Origin: Alcaligenaceae bacterium
GTDB lineage: Bacteria; Pseudomonadota; Gammaproteobacteria; Burkholderiales; Burkholderiaceae_B
Length of the DNA: 53,720 nt
Reading direction: 5' to 3'
NCBI GenBank assembly: GCA_012518515.1
Contig: JAAYRZ010000199.1
Coordinates: forward strand, 1-53,720
This document shows positions 1-9,703 of the stretch, piece by piece; the first letter of the stretch is position 1; each line of letters starts with the position of its first letter. Below the pieces are notes generated by a model that worked only from the letters and a program-made list of their open reading frames with translations, had not been told where the DNA came from and made no database searches. The position numbers and the translations under genes are program-made.

Positions 1-1751
1 ACATTGGTATTATCACCATACTCATCAACGAAGTCACGATAGGCTTTCGGAATCACTACCCATCCCTGATGGTCCTCTTTAGGTAAAGTAATCCGGTTGT
101 TTTCAAAAGTAGCGCCTAAAAATACACGGTCATACTCTGAAATAGGAACTCCAAAATTCATACCAAAACCATAGGATCGAACTTTATAAGTACGATCGTC
201 TTGATTATAAACAAAGTCATTATAAGGGCGGTTCTCACGAAAATATAAGGAGGTAGTACGACTAATACCACTACTCGTAAAATAAGGATCCGTGTGGTGG
301 ATCACACCTGCACGGTTATAGCGGCCTGTATTTACCTGTAATCCTAAGTTGGTGCCTGAACCAAAAATATTATCTTGACTAATACCCGCCATGAAAGATA
401 ACTTATCACTAGAGCCGTACCCCACCCCCAGATTAATTAAGCCTGTTGGCTTTTCTTTGACATCAACATTAATATCAATCTGGTCAGCTGTTCCTGCAAC
501 AGGCACTTGGGTAATATCAATTGTATTAAAATAGCCTAAGCGATCAATGCGGTCTCTTGAGGTATTAAGTCGAGCCTCATCATACCAAGCAGATTCCTGT
601 TGACGCAACTCACGACGAATCACCTCATCGCGTGTTCTGACATTACCACCAATATTGATTCGACGTACATAGATACGATTGCCTGGATTGACAAAGTACG
701 TCACATCGACCTGATTAGTTTCCGGATCGGTAATCGGATGAATATTAACCTCAGCGAGTGCATAGCCTAACTCACCAAAACGTGATTGGATACGACGCAC
801 AGTCTCTTGGGCTCGGCTATTATCAAAGACCTGACCTTCACGCTGTACAATTAGTCCTCGTAGCTCTTCATTAAGCCCCATCAAGTCGCCCGCTAACTGC
901 TGCTTGCGAATAGTATATGGTTCACCCTCATCTACCGTAAAGTTTAGTGTAATATCGTTGCGGTCAGTAGAAATGGTAACCTGTGGCTCACTAATATAAA
1001 AGTCTAAATAACCTCGGTTCATGTAGAAATTACGCAGATTTTGTGTATCTTGCTCTAGGCCTTCACGGCTAAAGCGGTGACTACCAGTAAACCAAGTCAT
1101 GTAACCCGGTGTTGTCTGCATCATTTGTCTACGTAAGGCTGATGAGCTATAAGCCTCATTACCTACAAAGTTAATGTCTTTAATACGTGCCCGGCCACCC
1201 TCTTGTATCTGGAAACTAACGCCTACACGGTTACCCGGTAGTGGTGTGAGAGTATGATCAATGGTCGCACCATAATGTCCCTTAAGGATATACTGTGAAC
1301 GCACCTCTTCTTTCGCCCTATCTAATAAAGCAGGATTAAGAGGTCGACCCTCACCAAACCCCACTTCTAGTAAAGAGGCATTGAGTTGCTTGTCATTAAA
1401 AGCGTTCATTCCTTCATATATTAATGAAGAGACAATAGGACGCTCAATCACTTGTATATCTACAACACGATTATTAGTGTTGATAGTGACATCATCAAAT
1501 AAGCCCGTAGCATACAGTCGCTGCACCGTATCTGTCGCTTGCTCCTCAGTAAATGTACCACCTACACCAACCGGCAAATAGCTAAACACCATCCCCGGCT
1601 CAGCGCTTTGTAAACCTGTAACACGAATATCCTGCACAACAAAAGGTGAAAAAGCCAGACTTTTCAATGGCATAAGAAAAGCCAGAGAAAGTGCTGATAA
1701 ATTCAATGCTAAGGATTTTTTGTTATGGGTAAAGTTGGGGCGTATACGCAT
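1..1751 (-). CDS. bamA: BamA, outer membrane protein assembly factor (partial, 3' end beyond window)
   Basis: Outer-membrane Omp85 protein, core of the BAM complex that folds and inserts beta-barrel proteins. The reading frame is open from the ATG at 1749-1751 to the window edge, about 583 codons. The start follows an AAAGGA Shine-Dalgarno 7 nt upstream. The N-terminus has a basic start and a hydrophobic signal peptide ending near LAFSPF. POTRA-type repeats follow (for example VQDIRVTGLQ, RIKDINFVGN and RRINIGGN), and after roughly residue 420 the sequence becomes beta-barrel-like (INLGVGYGSSDKLSFMAGIS). The family is usually about 760-800 residues, so the missing part is the distal barrel. 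It lies downstream of rseP in the usual order, with a 152-base gap that could hold its own promoter. Confidence 0.95.
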   Translation of the reverse strand, partial: MRIRPNFTHNKKSLALNLSALSLAFLMPLKSLAFSPFVVQDIRVTGLQSAEPGMVFSYLPVGVGGTFTEEQATDTVQRLYATGLFDDVTINTNNRVVDIQVIERPIVSSLIYEGMNAFNDKQLNASLLEVGFGEGRPLNPALLDRAKEEVRSQYILKGHYGATIDHTLTPLPGNRVGVSFQIQEGGRARIKDINFVGNEAYSSSALRRQMMQTTPGYMTWFTGSHRFSREGLEQDTQNLRNFYMNRGYLDFYISEPQVTISTDRNDITLNFTVDEGEPYTIRKQQLAGDLMGLNEELRGLIVQREGQVFDNSRAQETVRRIQSRFGELGYALAEVNIHPITDPETNQVDVTYFVNPGNRIYVRRINIGGNVRTRDEVIRRELRQQESAWYDEARLNTSRDRIDRLGYFNTIDITQVPVAGTADQIDINVDVKEKPTGLINLGVGYGSSDKLSFMAGISQDNIFGSGTNLGLQVNTGRYNRAGVIHHTDPYFTSSGISRTTSLYFRENRPYNDFVYNQDDRTYKVRSYGFGMNFGVPISEYDRVFLGATFENNRITLPKEDHQGWVVIPKAYRDFVDEYGDNTN

Positions 1752-1818
1752 TAACAATCCTTTATGTTAAAAAAACTGACAAGGCAATAGGAGTTAGCCA
1801 AAATCATAATTTTATGAC

Positions 1819-1847
1819 AAATAATCTAATATTGTAAGTGAAGTCAA
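1819..1847 (-). promoter_or_regulatory. Possible promoter for bamA
   Basis: In the rseP-bamA gap the minus strand reads TTGACT (1842-1847), 17 bases, then TTATTT (1819-1824). The -35 is good and the -10 poor. The start would give an untranslated leader of about 60 bases before bamA. This is inferred from sequence match only; a sigma-E promoter, known for bamA in other bacteria, was not convincingly recognised. Confidence 0.3.
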
Positions 1848-1903
1848 AAAGACAAATAAAACTACTCAATTATGCCATCGATTAGTATGTATTAATGTAT
1901 TTT

Positions 1904-3340
1904 TTATAAAAGTCTAAAAATATCACTTGTAAAAGCTAAAATCATTAGCCCAAGTAGCAAAACATAACCAGTCGCATGAACTTGGCGGATAACTCTTTCA
2001 GATAGAGGCTTACCTCGCAGCCCCTCAATCACACAAATAACCATTTGCCCACCATCTAGGGCGGGGATTGGTAGTAAATTAAGAACGCCAATACTTAAAC
2101 TAATCAATGCAATGAATGAAATAAGCGGCCAGATACCAGCTTGAGCAACTTTACCTGAATAATCAGCAATAGTAATGGGCCCGCTTAAGTTACGCCATGA
2201 TACATCACCCATGATGATTTTGCCCACTACATTAATTGACATCGCAGCCAGATTATACGTTTTTTCAACTGCTCGATTAAAACTCTCAACCGCTCCATAA
2301 CGGACTGTCATGGTTGGCAAATCGGCTGAAAGACGAATGCCAGCACGGCCAAACTGTTGCTCGTTGTGAGTTACTAAATCTGGGGTCAGTTCAAGCTGTA
2401 ATTCGGCATTTTGTCGTAGTACATTTAAGCAAAGAGGCTCTTCGGGATGTGACCTAAATGCCTCCATCAGAACTTGCAAGCTAAAGCTTTTGGAAAGACT
2501 GATACTCTCTTGAGGGCTATTGGATGTGGGAACACAAAAGCCGTTGATGATATCACCATTTTGCATCCCTGCCCTCGCTGCAGCACTCTCAGCCATGACC
2601 TCAACAACCTTGACTCTTGAGGTGTCAATATGAAGACCGCTTTCACTCATGAGGTTACGATTTTCTAGCGTACCACTCACAGGAGTAAAGTAGATTTGTA
2701 GCGTCTCTTTTGGATAAGAAGAAAGCTGTTGCTCTAAATCACGTATATGTTCGGGTAAGGCTCGACTGTCAAGATTGCGAATTACGCTCAACTGCGCTTC
2801 ACCGCCAAAGTGAACAGGTTCCAGTAAGGCTTCGTTTAGTTGTGACCAACTATAAACCGCAGTGCCATTAACTTCTGTTATTAAATCTTGAGCTCGCAAA
2901 CCCGCATCTGCAGCGATTGAGTTGGCAGGCGGCTCAGCTAAAATAGCGACTATTTCCTCTTCACCCTTTAAATTTAAACCAGTATAAATCAGTATAGCTA
3001 AAACAAAACTAAACAAAGGCCCTGCCGCATAAACCACAAAACGGTGCCATGGAGTAACAGCTTCGATAGGCCTTCCTGGTAAACCTTCTGCTCGTTTCGA
3101 CAACTGAGCATATTGCTCCGATTCAACTGATAATGGCTTTACATAGCCGCCTAAGGGTAAGGCGCTGATAGCCCATTCACAGCCACGATGATCAGTTTTT
3201 TTATAAACTACATTACCGAATCCTAATGAAAAACGTTCGACATGAATACCGAAAATGCGGCATGCCAAGTAGTGTCCCCACTCATGAAAAACGACGACAA
3301 TACTGATAGTAATTAAAAAACTTAAAATGGTGGTCAACAT
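1904..3340 (-). CDS. rseP: RseP, intramembrane site-2 zinc metalloprotease
   Basis: Inner-membrane protease that cleaves anti-sigma-E and signal-peptide remnants in the envelope stress pathway. The first transmembrane segment holds HEWGH (H19, E20, H23), the zinc site. The second active-site motif, LDGG at 428-431 in a later membrane segment, supplies the third metal ligand. Between them are two PDZ-like regions (around residues 115-200 and 225-320), and the last hydrophobic helix ends the protein. At 478 residues it is slightly longer than the usual ~450. It is in the conserved dxr-rseP-bamA order, 26 bases after dxr. The Shine-Dalgarno is weak (AGAAG), so translation may be coupled to dxr. 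Confidence 0.95.
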   Translation of the reverse strand: MLTTILSFLITISIVVVFHEWGHYLACRIFGIHVERFSLGFGNVVYKKTDHRGCEWAISALPLGGYVKPLSVESEQYAQLSKRAEGLPGRPIEAVTPWHRFVVYAAGPLFSFVLAILIYTGLNLKGEEEIVAILAEPPANSIAADAGLRAQDLITEVNGTAVYSWSQLNEALLEPVHFGGEAQLSVIRNLDSRALPEHIRDLEQQLSSYPKETLQIYFTPVSGTLENRNLMSESGLHIDTSRVKVVEVMAESAAARAGMQNGDIINGFCVPTSNSPQESISLSKSFSLQVLMEAFRSHPEEPLCLNVLRQNAELQLELTPDLVTHNEQQFGRAGIRLSADLPTMTVRYGAVESFNRAVEKTYNLAAMSINVVGKIIMGDVSWRNLSGPITIADYSGKVAQAGIWPLISFIALISLSIGVLNLLPIPALDGGQMVICVIEGLRGKPLSERVIRQVHATGYVLLLGLMILAFTSDIFRLL

Positions 3341-3366
3341 GAAGAACTTCTAGTTACTTTATATAA

Positions 3367-4542
3367 TTAATTGAACTGCTGCAACTGCTCGGCAGACTTT
3401 ATGCGTACTTCTTGGTCAAACTGATGGACTGCTTCTATACAGTCGACTCTATGGTGCCAATTTTGTTCTAGGAGGCTCTCAATAAGTCGTGCTATATCTG
3501 TAAATCGAATCTGCTTATTTAAAAAAGCCTCAACCGCAATTTCATTGCTTGCATTAAGCACAATGGTGCTCTCTTGCCCAGCTTCCATTGCTTGATAAGC
3601 CAAAGCCAAACAAGGATAACGCTCCAAATCTGGTAGTTTAAAATTTAATTGGCATAACTGACTCAGATCAAAATCAGGCGCTTGGTTAGATACCCGATCG
3701 GGAAAAGCCAGTGCATAGGAAATTGGAATTCGCATGTCTGAATGGCCTAGTTGCGCTAGCATGGAGCCATCACGGTAATGAACCATAGAGTGCACAATAC
3801 TCTCTGGATGAACAACCACCTTAATTTGTTCCAAAGGAATATCAAACAACCACTTAGCCTCGATAACTTCTAAGCCTTTATTTAGCATGGTTGCTGAATC
3901 CACTGAAATTTTTCGACCCATAGACCAATTAGGGTGTTTACATGCTTGCTCTGGAGTAAGCTCTGGGAATACAGAAAGATCAGTATCCCTAAAAGGCCCA
4001 CCTGAAGCAGTTAAGATAATTTGTTTGATTTCGTTATGCCTAATGGGTTGAGGCAAACACTGAAAAATTGCGTTGTGTTCACTATCAAGCGGCAATAGTT
4101 CAGCACCACTCTTATTGACAGCTTGCATAAAAAGCTCGCCCGCGGCTACTAGGGCTTCTTTATTAGCCAATAAAATGCGCTTACCAGCTTGTGCTGCTGC
4201 ATAGGCTGAAGCCAACCCTGCAGTACCAACAATTGCACAAACAACAGTATCGACTTCACTATCAACTGCAGTATCCACTAAGGCTTGGGAACCAATTCGC
4301 AATTCAGGCAAATTATTACCCGAAGGCCACTGATTGAGTAGTTTTTCTTTGGCTTTAGAGTTAGGTAAAATTAATACCTTCGGATGATGCTTTAAACTCA
4401 AATCAATCAATTTACTGATTTGATTAAAGGCACTCATGGCATATACTTCAAATCTTTCCGGATGAGTTGCAATCACATCGAGTGTACTTTGGCCAATTGA
4501 GCCAGTTGCACCAAATAAACAAATACGTTGTGGACCTGACAT
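3367..4542 (-). CDS. dxr: 1-deoxy-D-xylulose 5-phosphate reductoisomerase
   Basis: Second step of the MEP isoprenoid pathway: NADPH-dependent rearrangement and reduction of DXP to 2-C-methyl-D-erythritol 4-phosphate in the cytoplasm. The NADPH-binding glycine motif GATGSIG is at residues 11-17. The metal-binding acidic residues are visible as D153 and E155 in PLDSEHNAIF, and E225/E228 in NKGLEVIEA. The substrate-loop region SMGRKISVDSATM is intact. Length 391 is normal for the family. It lies 20 bases after cdsA and feeds the prenyl chain that UppS, encoded upstream in the same cluster, extends. Confidence 0.97.
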   Translation of the reverse strand: MSGPQRICLFGATGSIGQSTLDVIATHPERFEVYAMSAFNQISKLIDLSLKHHPKVLILPNSKAKEKLLNQWPSGNNLPELRIGSQALVDTAVDSEVDTVVCAIVGTAGLASAYAAAQAGKRILLANKEALVAAGELFMQAVNKSGAELLPLDSEHNAIFQCLPQPIRHNEIKQIILTASGGPFRDTDLSVFPELTPEQACKHPNWSMGRKISVDSATMLNKGLEVIEAKWLFDIPLEQIKVVVHPESIVHSMVHYRDGSMLAQLGHSDMRIPISYALAFPDRVSNQAPDFDLSQLCQLNFKLPDLERYPCLALAYQAMEAGQESTIVLNASNEIAVEAFLNKQIRFTDIARLIESLLEQNWHHRVDCIEAVHQFDQEVRIKSAEQLQQFN

Positions 4543-4562
4543 TTCGATAATTCCTAACGTTT

Positions 4563-5444
4563 TTAAGCCTGAAAGATATAAATCAATACAAAAGTCATGG
4601 GAGTTACTACCAGAGCCGAATCAAGACGATCCCAGACTCCACCATGACCGGGCAAAATATTACTTGAGTCTTTGAGTCCTGCTCTACGCTTCATTAGTGA
4701 TTCGTACAAATCACCCATGATGGAATATGTAGTCAAAATTACACCACTTAGCACCACGACGAACAAGTTGCTATGAGACAATAAAATCCCGCCAAATGAG
4801 CTAGAGCTTAAATAGGCACTGATTAATAACCATAATACTGCTGCTACAATGCCACATAGCGCGCCTGAACGAGTTTTCCCAGGGCTGATGGCAGGTGCTA
4901 GTTTGCTACCACCAAAGTGGCGTCCACCAAAATAAGCAAAACTATCTGCACACCAGATTAAAATTAAGTAAGAGAAAACAAACCACGAACCTAGATACTG
5001 CACAAAAATGATCAGTGATAACGCTGTTGATGAAACAGCAACCAAGCCAAATAAACTATGAAAAAGATGCTTTTGCTTGTGTTTGACCTGCGCTTGCTTC
5101 AAAATAAATGGCACCACAAACAACCAGATAACACTACTAACAATACTTAATAATAGATTAAAGTGAATTAGACTGTTATCAGCCAATAGAGAACTGCTAG
5201 GAGTACTACTTACCTTAGCTGCTAAAGCGATACTAATATAGATAACAATTGCAGTTAATAAAGCGGCAATTAGGTAAGCTGGCATTTTGAACCGCTCGGT
5301 CATACTAATGCGCCACCATTCGCCAAGGGTCAAGCCTGATGCTATCACACAAAAAATAGCAAAATAAACACTTTGCTGGAGTGATAACAAGACGATTAAA
5401 ATTAACAATAGTACGACTGCCGTAATCAGGCGTTCTCGCAACAT
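4563..5444 (-). CDS. cdsA: Phosphatidate cytidylyltransferase
   Basis: Makes CDP-diacylglycerol from phosphatidic acid and CTP at the inner membrane, the precursor of all phospholipids. The protein has 293 residues with about eight hydrophobic segments. The C-terminal CdsA signature is clear: SLMKRRAGLKDSSN followed by PGHGGVWDRLDS, carrying the K-D and D-R-D-S residues expected for metal and CTP binding. It is packed between uppS and dxr with 20-base gaps, as in the conserved proteobacterial order. Confidence 0.95.
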   Translation of the reverse strand: MLRERLITAVVLLLILIVLLSLQQSVYFAIFCVIASGLTLGEWWRISMTERFKMPAYLIAALLTAIVIYISIALAAKVSSTPSSSLLADNSLIHFNLLLSIVSSVIWLFVVPFILKQAQVKHKQKHLFHSLFGLVAVSSTALSLIIFVQYLGSWFVFSYLILIWCADSFAYFGGRHFGGSKLAPAISPGKTRSGALCGIVAAVLWLLISAYLSSSSFGGILLSHSNLFVVVLSGVILTTYSIMGDLYESLMKRRAGLKDSSNILPGHGGVWDRLDSALVVTPMTFVLIYIFQA

Positions 5445-5464
5445 AAAATCTCGGTCCGAAATAA

Positions 5465-6223
5465 TTATTTCAATAGTTGAGCGCTAGTTTGTCCAAACCT
5501 GCGCTCCCGTGTGGCATACCATAGAAGGGCTTCATCAAGATGCTGATATTGGATATCAGGCCAAAAAACTGGCGTAAAATAAAGCTCGGTATAGGCTAAT
5601 TGCCAGATTAGAAAATTAGATATTCTTTGCTCCCCACCTGTTCGAATAAATAAATCCGGTTCAGGAGCCCAAGACATGCTTAGGTATTTATCAAAATCAC
5701 GCTCTTCAACAATACGCTCTGGGTGGGTACCGTGCTCTTGCATATAATGTTGAAACGCATTTAAAACATCCCAGCGACCGCCGTAATTAGCCGCGATCGT
5801 CAGATACATTGCATCGTTGTCCTTGGTTAAATCCTCAGCTTTCGCGATTAACTCACGTATTTGATCACTAAAAGGTGATAAATCACCAATGACTTTTAAG
5901 CAGATATTATTTTTATGTAATGTTTTAACTTCTTTTTGTAAAGAACGCACGAAGAGGCGCATCAGTAGCTCAACTTCTTCTTTTGGGCGTCGCCAATTTT
6001 CAGAGCTAAAACTAAACAGCGTTAGATACTTAATCCCTCTCTCACCGCAATATCGGACGATACGACGGACTGCGCCAATACCTCGCAAGTGTCCGGCAGT
6101 ACGAGGCAAATGTCGCTTAGTTGCCCAGCGACCATTACCATCCATAACCACAGCGAGGTGTTGTGGTATGGCAGAAACCTCAGGAACTGCCTGTGTAGAA
6201 CTAATTTTGGACACAAAACTCAC
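5465..6223 (-). CDS. uppS: Undecaprenyl diphosphate synthase (cis-prenyltransferase)
   Basis: Condenses isopentenyl diphosphate units onto farnesyl diphosphate to give the C55 lipid carrier for peptidoglycan and O-antigen. The catalytic motif [10 protein letters not shown] has D28. The motif [11 protein letters not shown] and the C-terminal [15 protein letters not shown] block are typical of the family. Length 252 is normal. The gene is 15 bases after frr and 20 before cdsA. An open antisense frame covers its 5' part but has no support as a gene. Confidence 0.97.
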   Translation of the reverse strand: MSFVSKISSTQAVPEVSAIPQHLAVVMDGNGRWATKRHLPRTAGHLRGIGAVRRIVRYCGERGIKYLTLFSFSSENWRRPKEEVELLMRLFVRSLQKEVKTLHKNNICLKVIGDLSPFSDQIRELIAKAEDLTKDNDAMYLTIAANYGGRWDVLNAFQHYMQEHGTHPERIVEERDFDKYLSMSWAPEPDLFIRTGGEQRISNFLIWQLAYTELYFTPVFWPDIQYQHLDEALLWYATRERRFGQTSAQLLK

Positions 6224-6238
6224 CTATAGGATAACTGA

Positions 6239-6799
6239 TTAAACAGTCATCACCTCTTCCTCTTTACGAGTAATCATGTCATCAACTTCAGCTACAAACT
6301 TATCAGTTAACTTTTGTACAACGTCTTGGAAACGTCGCTCATCATCTTCGGAGATTTCTTTTTCTTTAACTAGATTTTTTAAGCTGTCATTAGCCTCACG
6401 ACGCAAATTACGGATTGCAACTTTAGCATCCTCGCCTTCAGCACGGACAACACGAGTCAACTCGCGACGACGCTCTTCAGTCAGTGCAGGCATCGGTACA
6501 CGAATTAAATCACCGACAGGTACTGGATTCAGTCCCAAATCTGACTCACGAATTGCTTTTTCCACCACAGCAGTCATGTTTTTTTCCCATGGTTGGACAC
6601 TCAGTGCTCGTGCATCAATTACACTTACATTAGCAACTTGTGTCACGGGCACCATGGAGCCATAGTAATCAACTTGTATGTGATCTAATAAGCCGCTATG
6701 TGCACGACCCGTGCGAATTTTAGCCAAATTTCCAGACAAGCTTTCAATCGACTTGCTCATACGAGTTTCGGCTGACTTAACTATCTCATTTGTACTCAT
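6239..6799 (-). CDS. frr: Ribosome recycling factor
   Basis: Splits post-termination ribosomes together with EF-G. The 186-residue length is almost invariant in the family. Conserved blocks include the early KIRTGRAH segment, [10 protein letters not shown], and the helical [14 protein letters not shown] region, followed by [12 protein letters not shown]. The gene lies 32 bases downstream of pyrH in the standard order pyrH-frr-uppS. Confidence 0.97.
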   Translation of the reverse strand: MSTNEIVKSAETRMSKSIESLSGNLAKIRTGRAHSGLLDHIQVDYYGSMVPVTQVANVSVIDARALSVQPWEKNMTAVVEKAIRESDLGLNPVPVGDLIRVPMPALTEERRRELTRVVRAEGEDAKVAIRNLRREANDSLKNLVKEKEISEDDERRFQDVVQKLTDKFVAEVDDMITRKEEEVMTV

Positions 6800-6831
6800 T
6801 TTTTATCTCTTTATTTATCAACAATTAAATA

Positions 6832-7551
6832 TTAAACATGAACTAAAGTGCCTTCGTCCTCACCGCGAATAACACGTTCAAGGGCACCACTTTTATTAAT
6901 TGAAAACACCTTAATTGGCAACTTCTGATCACGGCAAAGTGCAAATGCGGTTGCATCCATCACCTCTAAACGTTTAGAAATAGCTTCATCAAAGCTGATG
7001 CTACTATAGCGTGTGGCATTAGGATCTTTGTTAGGATCAGCTGAATAAATACCATCTACCTTAGTTGCTTTCAGTACTATCTCTGCGCCAATTTCCGCTC
7101 CACGTAGGGCAGCTGCAGTATCTGTAGTAAAGAAAGGGTTGCCGGTACCGCCTGCAAAAATTACAACTTTTTGCTCTTCAAGGTATCTAAGTGCCTTAGG
7201 ACGAATATAGGGCTCAACCACTTGATCGATGTTAATCGCCGATTGAACACGCGCAACTACTCCGTGACTCTTGAGCGCATCCTGTAAGGCTAGCGCGTTC
7301 ATCACTGTTGCCATCATTCCCATATAATCAGCTGTCGCTCGGTCCATACCTTGTGCACCTGGAGCTACGCCGCGGAAAATATTTCCGCCACCAATAACAA
7401 TCGCTAACTCAACACCCAATTTGGCAATTTCCGCCACATCCTGAGTCATGCGAGAAATAGTCTGACGGTTAATACCAAAGGCATCCTCACCCATAAGAGC
7501 TTCGCCTGAGAGCTTTAATAAAACTCGTTTATAAGCAATTTCACTAGTCAT
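6832..7551 (-). CDS. pyrH: UMP kinase
   Basis: Phosphorylates UMP to UDP in pyrimidine synthesis; bacterial hexameric amino-acid-kinase family enzyme. Visible motifs are KLSGEALMG at the N-terminus, [10 protein letters not shown] (phosphate binding), [17 protein letters not shown], and [14 protein letters not shown]. Length 239 is typical. The start ATG at 7549-7551 is preceded by GGTG. It is separated from tsf by a strong terminator, so pyrH and the genes after it probably have their own promoter. Confidence 0.97.
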   Translation of the reverse strand: MTSEIAYKRVLLKLSGEALMGEDAFGINRQTISRMTQDVAEIAKLGVELAIVIGGGNIFRGVAPGAQGMDRATADYMGMMATVMNALALQDALKSHGVVARVQSAINIDQVVEPYIRPKALRYLEEQKVVIFAGGTGNPFFTTDTAAALRGAEIGAEIVLKATKVDGIYSADPNKDPNATRYSSISFDEAISKRLEVMDATAFALCRDQKLPIKVFSINKSGALERVIRGEDEGTLVHV

Positions 7552-7579
7552 TTACGCACCATATAAAAAGATTCGCCCT

Positions 7580-7609
7580 ATTTTATCAAAATTTAAGGGT
7601 CTAATAGGG
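7580..7609 (-). promoter_or_regulatory. Possible promoter for pyrH-frr-uppS cluster
   Basis: The stretch between the tsf terminator and pyrH must start transcription if the terminator is efficient. On the minus strand a TAAAAT -10 box (7580-7585) would give a leader of about 20 bases, but its -35 region (CCTATT) is poor. An alternative pair, TTGATA (7584-7589) with TTATAT (7561-7566) at 17-base spacing, matches better but leaves almost no leader. Location is uncertain. Confidence 0.3.
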
Positions 7610-7617
7610 GCATGCAT

Positions 7618-7650
7618 AAAAAAACCGAGATCTAATAGACCCCGGTTTTT
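7618..7650 (-). terminator. Rho-independent terminator after tsf
   Basis: The minus strand forms a 14-bp stem (7637-7650 with 7620-7633, two G-U pairs) around a 3-base loop, followed by seven T residues. It lies about 50 bases downstream of the tsf stop and ends the rpsB-tsf transcript. Confidence 0.9.
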
Positions 7651-7699
7651 ATGTTATCGAGTGTAGCCTTTAACAGCTATACTAATAACGCACTAAACT

Positions 7700-8575
7700 T
7701 TATAAAGAAGCCTGAGCAGCAGCAACCTCAGCAGCAAAGTCCTCTTCTTTTCTTTCAATTCCTTCACCTACTACGAAGATGGCGAAGTTTTTAACTGAAG
7801 CGTTGTTTGCTTTAAGCATTTGCTCAACAGACTGCTTGTCATCTTTAACAAACGGCTGTGATACTAAGGTAACTTCTTTCAAGAACTTAGCAACTGTACC
7901 TTCGATGATACGCTCGATAATCTCGGCAGGCTTACCCTCTTCCTCGGCTTTTTGTTTAGCTACAGAGCGCTCTGCTTCAAGCAATTCGGCAGGAACACCA
8001 TCAGCATTTAAGGCTTGTGGGCGAGTTGCAGCCACATGCATTGCCAAGTCCTTACCAACCTCATCAGAACCACTATAGTCAACTAACACACCAATACGAC
8101 CACCGTGGTTATATAGTGCTAGTTTATCTTCAGTCTCAAAACGTTGGAAACGACGAACAGATAAGTTCTCACCGATCTTACCAACTAAGGCGGCACGAAC
8201 AGATTCAACTGTACCATCACGGAAGGCAGTCGCATTTAATGCTTCAACGTCAGCCGGCTTAGCATCCACAATCAGCTTAGTGAGGTCGTTAACAAAAGCG
8301 ATAAAGTCATCATTTTTAGAAACGAAGTCTGTTTCGCAGTTAACTTCTACTAAGGCACCGTTTTTAGCATCATCAGTAACGTAGATACCGACTAAACCTT
8401 CAGCAGTAACGCGGCTAGCAGCTTTGCTGGCTTTATTACCTAATTTAACACGCAAAATCTCTTCTGCACGAGCCATATCGCCATCAGCTTCGGTCAAAGC
8501 TTTTTTGCACTCCATCATAGGTGCATCAGTTTTCTCACGAAGTTCTTTAACCATTGCAGCGGTAATTGCAGCCAT
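7700..8575 (-). CDS. tsf: Elongation factor Ts
   Basis: Guanine-nucleotide exchange factor for EF-Tu. The N-terminal UBA-like part contains the hallmark [12 protein letters not shown], and the core includes [10 protein letters not shown]. An in-frame TTG exists at 8585-8587, but the ATG at 8573-8575 is preferred: it has GGAGA about 6 nt upstream and gives the family-typical start [13 protein letters not shown]. The resulting 291 residues is the usual length. It follows rpsB, with a hairpin and T-run just upstream of the ribosome binding site. Confidence 0.97.
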   Translation of the reverse strand: MAAITAAMVKELREKTDAPMMECKKALTEADGDMARAEEILRVKLGNKASKAASRVTAEGLVGIYVTDDAKNGALVEVNCETDFVSKNDDFIAFVNDLTKLIVDAKPADVEALNATAFRDGTVESVRAALVGKIGENLSVRRFQRFETEDKLALYNHGGRIGVLVDYSGSDEVGKDLAMHVAATRPQALNADGVPAELLEAERSVAKQKAEEEGKPAEIIERIIEGTVAKFLKEVTLVSQPFVKDDKQSVEQMLKANNASVKNFAIFVVGEGIERKEEDFAAEVAAAQASL

Positions 8576-8592
8576 GTAATTCTCCAAAAATT

Positions 8593-8622
8593 AAAAAAGC
8601 CCCGTTAATTAATGACGGGGCT
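8593..8622 (-). terminator. rpsB-tsf intergenic attenuator/terminator hairpin
   Basis: The minus strand has an 8-bp stem (AGCCCCGT, 8615-8622, with its complement 8598-8605) around a 9-base loop, then TTTTTT. It lies about 90 bases after rpsB and less than 20 bases before the tsf start. The form is that of an intrinsic terminator placed inside an operon, so it probably lowers tsf transcription relative to rpsB. A similar internal terminator is known in the E. coli rpsB-tsf operon. Confidence 0.8.
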
Positions 8623-8714
8623 ATTCATTGTCTTTAATCAGAACAGCCCAACTGTTCTTGTGAATTTACCTTAATAAAATGACAATATTAAGGCAAAAAA
8701 GCGATTGAATAAAA

Positions 8715-9488
8715 TTACTCTTCAGTCGTTTCTTCAGCTTCTTGAACTACTTCCTCAGTAGCCTCTTCAGCTTGCTGCTCTTCTTGTAGCATTTCAACTA
8801 AAGCACCGTCACGAGCCTCACGACCAGCGATAACCGCATCGGCAACACCGCGAGCATACAAAGCGATTGCTTTAGCAGAGTCATCGTTACCAGGAATAAC
8901 GTAATCAACTTCATCAGGTGAGTGGTTGGTATCTACCACACCAACAATCTTAATACCTAGAGTACGTGCTTCTTGAATAGCAATTTTGTGGTAACCAACG
9001 TCGATTACAAAGATAATGCTAGGAAGTCTAGCCATATCTTTAATACCGCCGATTGATTTTTCTAATTTTTCTAACTCGCGGCTGAACATAAGAGCTTCTT
9101 TTTTGCTCATCAACTCAGTGCTACCGTCAGCCTCAGCTGCTTCCATGTCTTTTAGACGCTTAATAGAAGACTTAACGGTCTTAAAGTTAGTCATCATGCC
9201 GCCTAACCAGCGGTTGTTAACATAAGGTGAACCGGCGCGTTGAGCTTCTTCTGCGATAATATCGCGAGCGGCACGCTTAGTACCTACGAATAAAATCTCT
9301 TCGCCTCTGGCAGCAGCCGCACGTAAGAAATCCATCGCTTCAATGTACTTTTGAACGGTTTTCTCTAAGTTGATAACGTGAATTTTGTTACGCTGACCGA
9401 AAATGTAAGGAGCCATTTTCGGGTTCCAGTAACGAGTTTGGTGGCCAAAGTGCACACCGGCTTCAAGCATATCACGCATTAATGACAT
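8715..9488 (-). CDS. rpsB: 30S ribosomal protein S2
   Basis: Small-subunit ribosomal protein. It begins [23 protein letters not shown], the betaproteobacterial form (shown here only in part as motif [13 protein letters not shown]). It contains [14 protein letters not shown] and [19 protein letters not shown], all typical. The 257-residue length includes an acidic glutamate-rich C-terminal tail ([18 protein letters not shown]), common in this group. The start has GGAGAT upstream. It is the first gene of the rpsB-tsf operon, divergent from map. Confidence 0.97.
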   Translation of the reverse strand: MSLMRDMLEAGVHFGHQTRYWNPKMAPYIFGQRNKIHVINLEKTVQKYIEAMDFLRAAAARGEEILFVGTKRAARDIIAEEAQRAGSPYVNNRWLGGMMTNFKTVKSSIKRLKDMEAAEADGSTELMSKKEALMFSRELEKLEKSIGGIKDMARLPSIIFVIDVGYHKIAIQEARTLGIKIVGVVDTNHSPDEVDYVIPGNDDSAKAIALYARGVADAVIAGREARDGALVEMLQEEQQAEEATEEVVQEAEETTEE

Positions 9489-9515
9489 AAGATTATCTCC
9501 AAAGGGTTTGGTCTT

Positions 9516-9574
9516 GTGTGTACACAGGATTGGCCTAGGTAAAATCTATACCAACACCCTTGGGTGGTACACAC
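9516..9574 (-). promoter_or_regulatory. Structured leader of rpsB
   Basis: The rpsB leader contains complementary 8-base segments (GTGTGTAC 9516-9523 and GTACACAC 9567-9574 on the plus strand), able to close a stem around a 43-base internal region that itself holds ACCC/GGGT and GGTA/TACC pairings. S2 autoregulates its mRNA through a leader structure in other proteobacteria, so this may serve that role. The structure here was found by eye only. Confidence 0.4.
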
Positions 9575-9640
9575 GCGATTTAATAAAACATTTAAAAGAA
9601 TACTTCCTGCAGCTATGATAGCTGTTAATTTTAGCTACGA

Positions 9641-9668
9641 TTATTGCTGAGAAAATAAAGTGTATAAT
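9641..9668 (+). promoter_or_regulatory. Promoter for map-glnD
   Basis: TTATTG (9641-9646), 16 bases, then a perfect TATAAT (9663-9668), leading to a leader of about 28 bases before the map ATG at 9704. It faces away from the rpsB leader in the shared 215-base intergenic region. Confidence 0.55.
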
Positions 9669-9703
9669 TATATACGATTGTTAAACATATTGGAAACGAT
9701 TTT

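Noticed and set aside
1381..1581. Plus-strand open frame within bamA
   Set aside because: The minus-strand bamA frame is continuous through this region and matches POTRA domains.
5889..6242. Plus-strand open frame antisense to uppS
   Set aside because: It is a shadow of the conserved uppS coding sequence, with no ribosome binding site or recognisable protein character.
6276..6665. Plus-strand open frame antisense to frr
   Set aside because: Ser/Thr/Arg-rich translation typical of the reverse strand of a real gene; frr is certain here.
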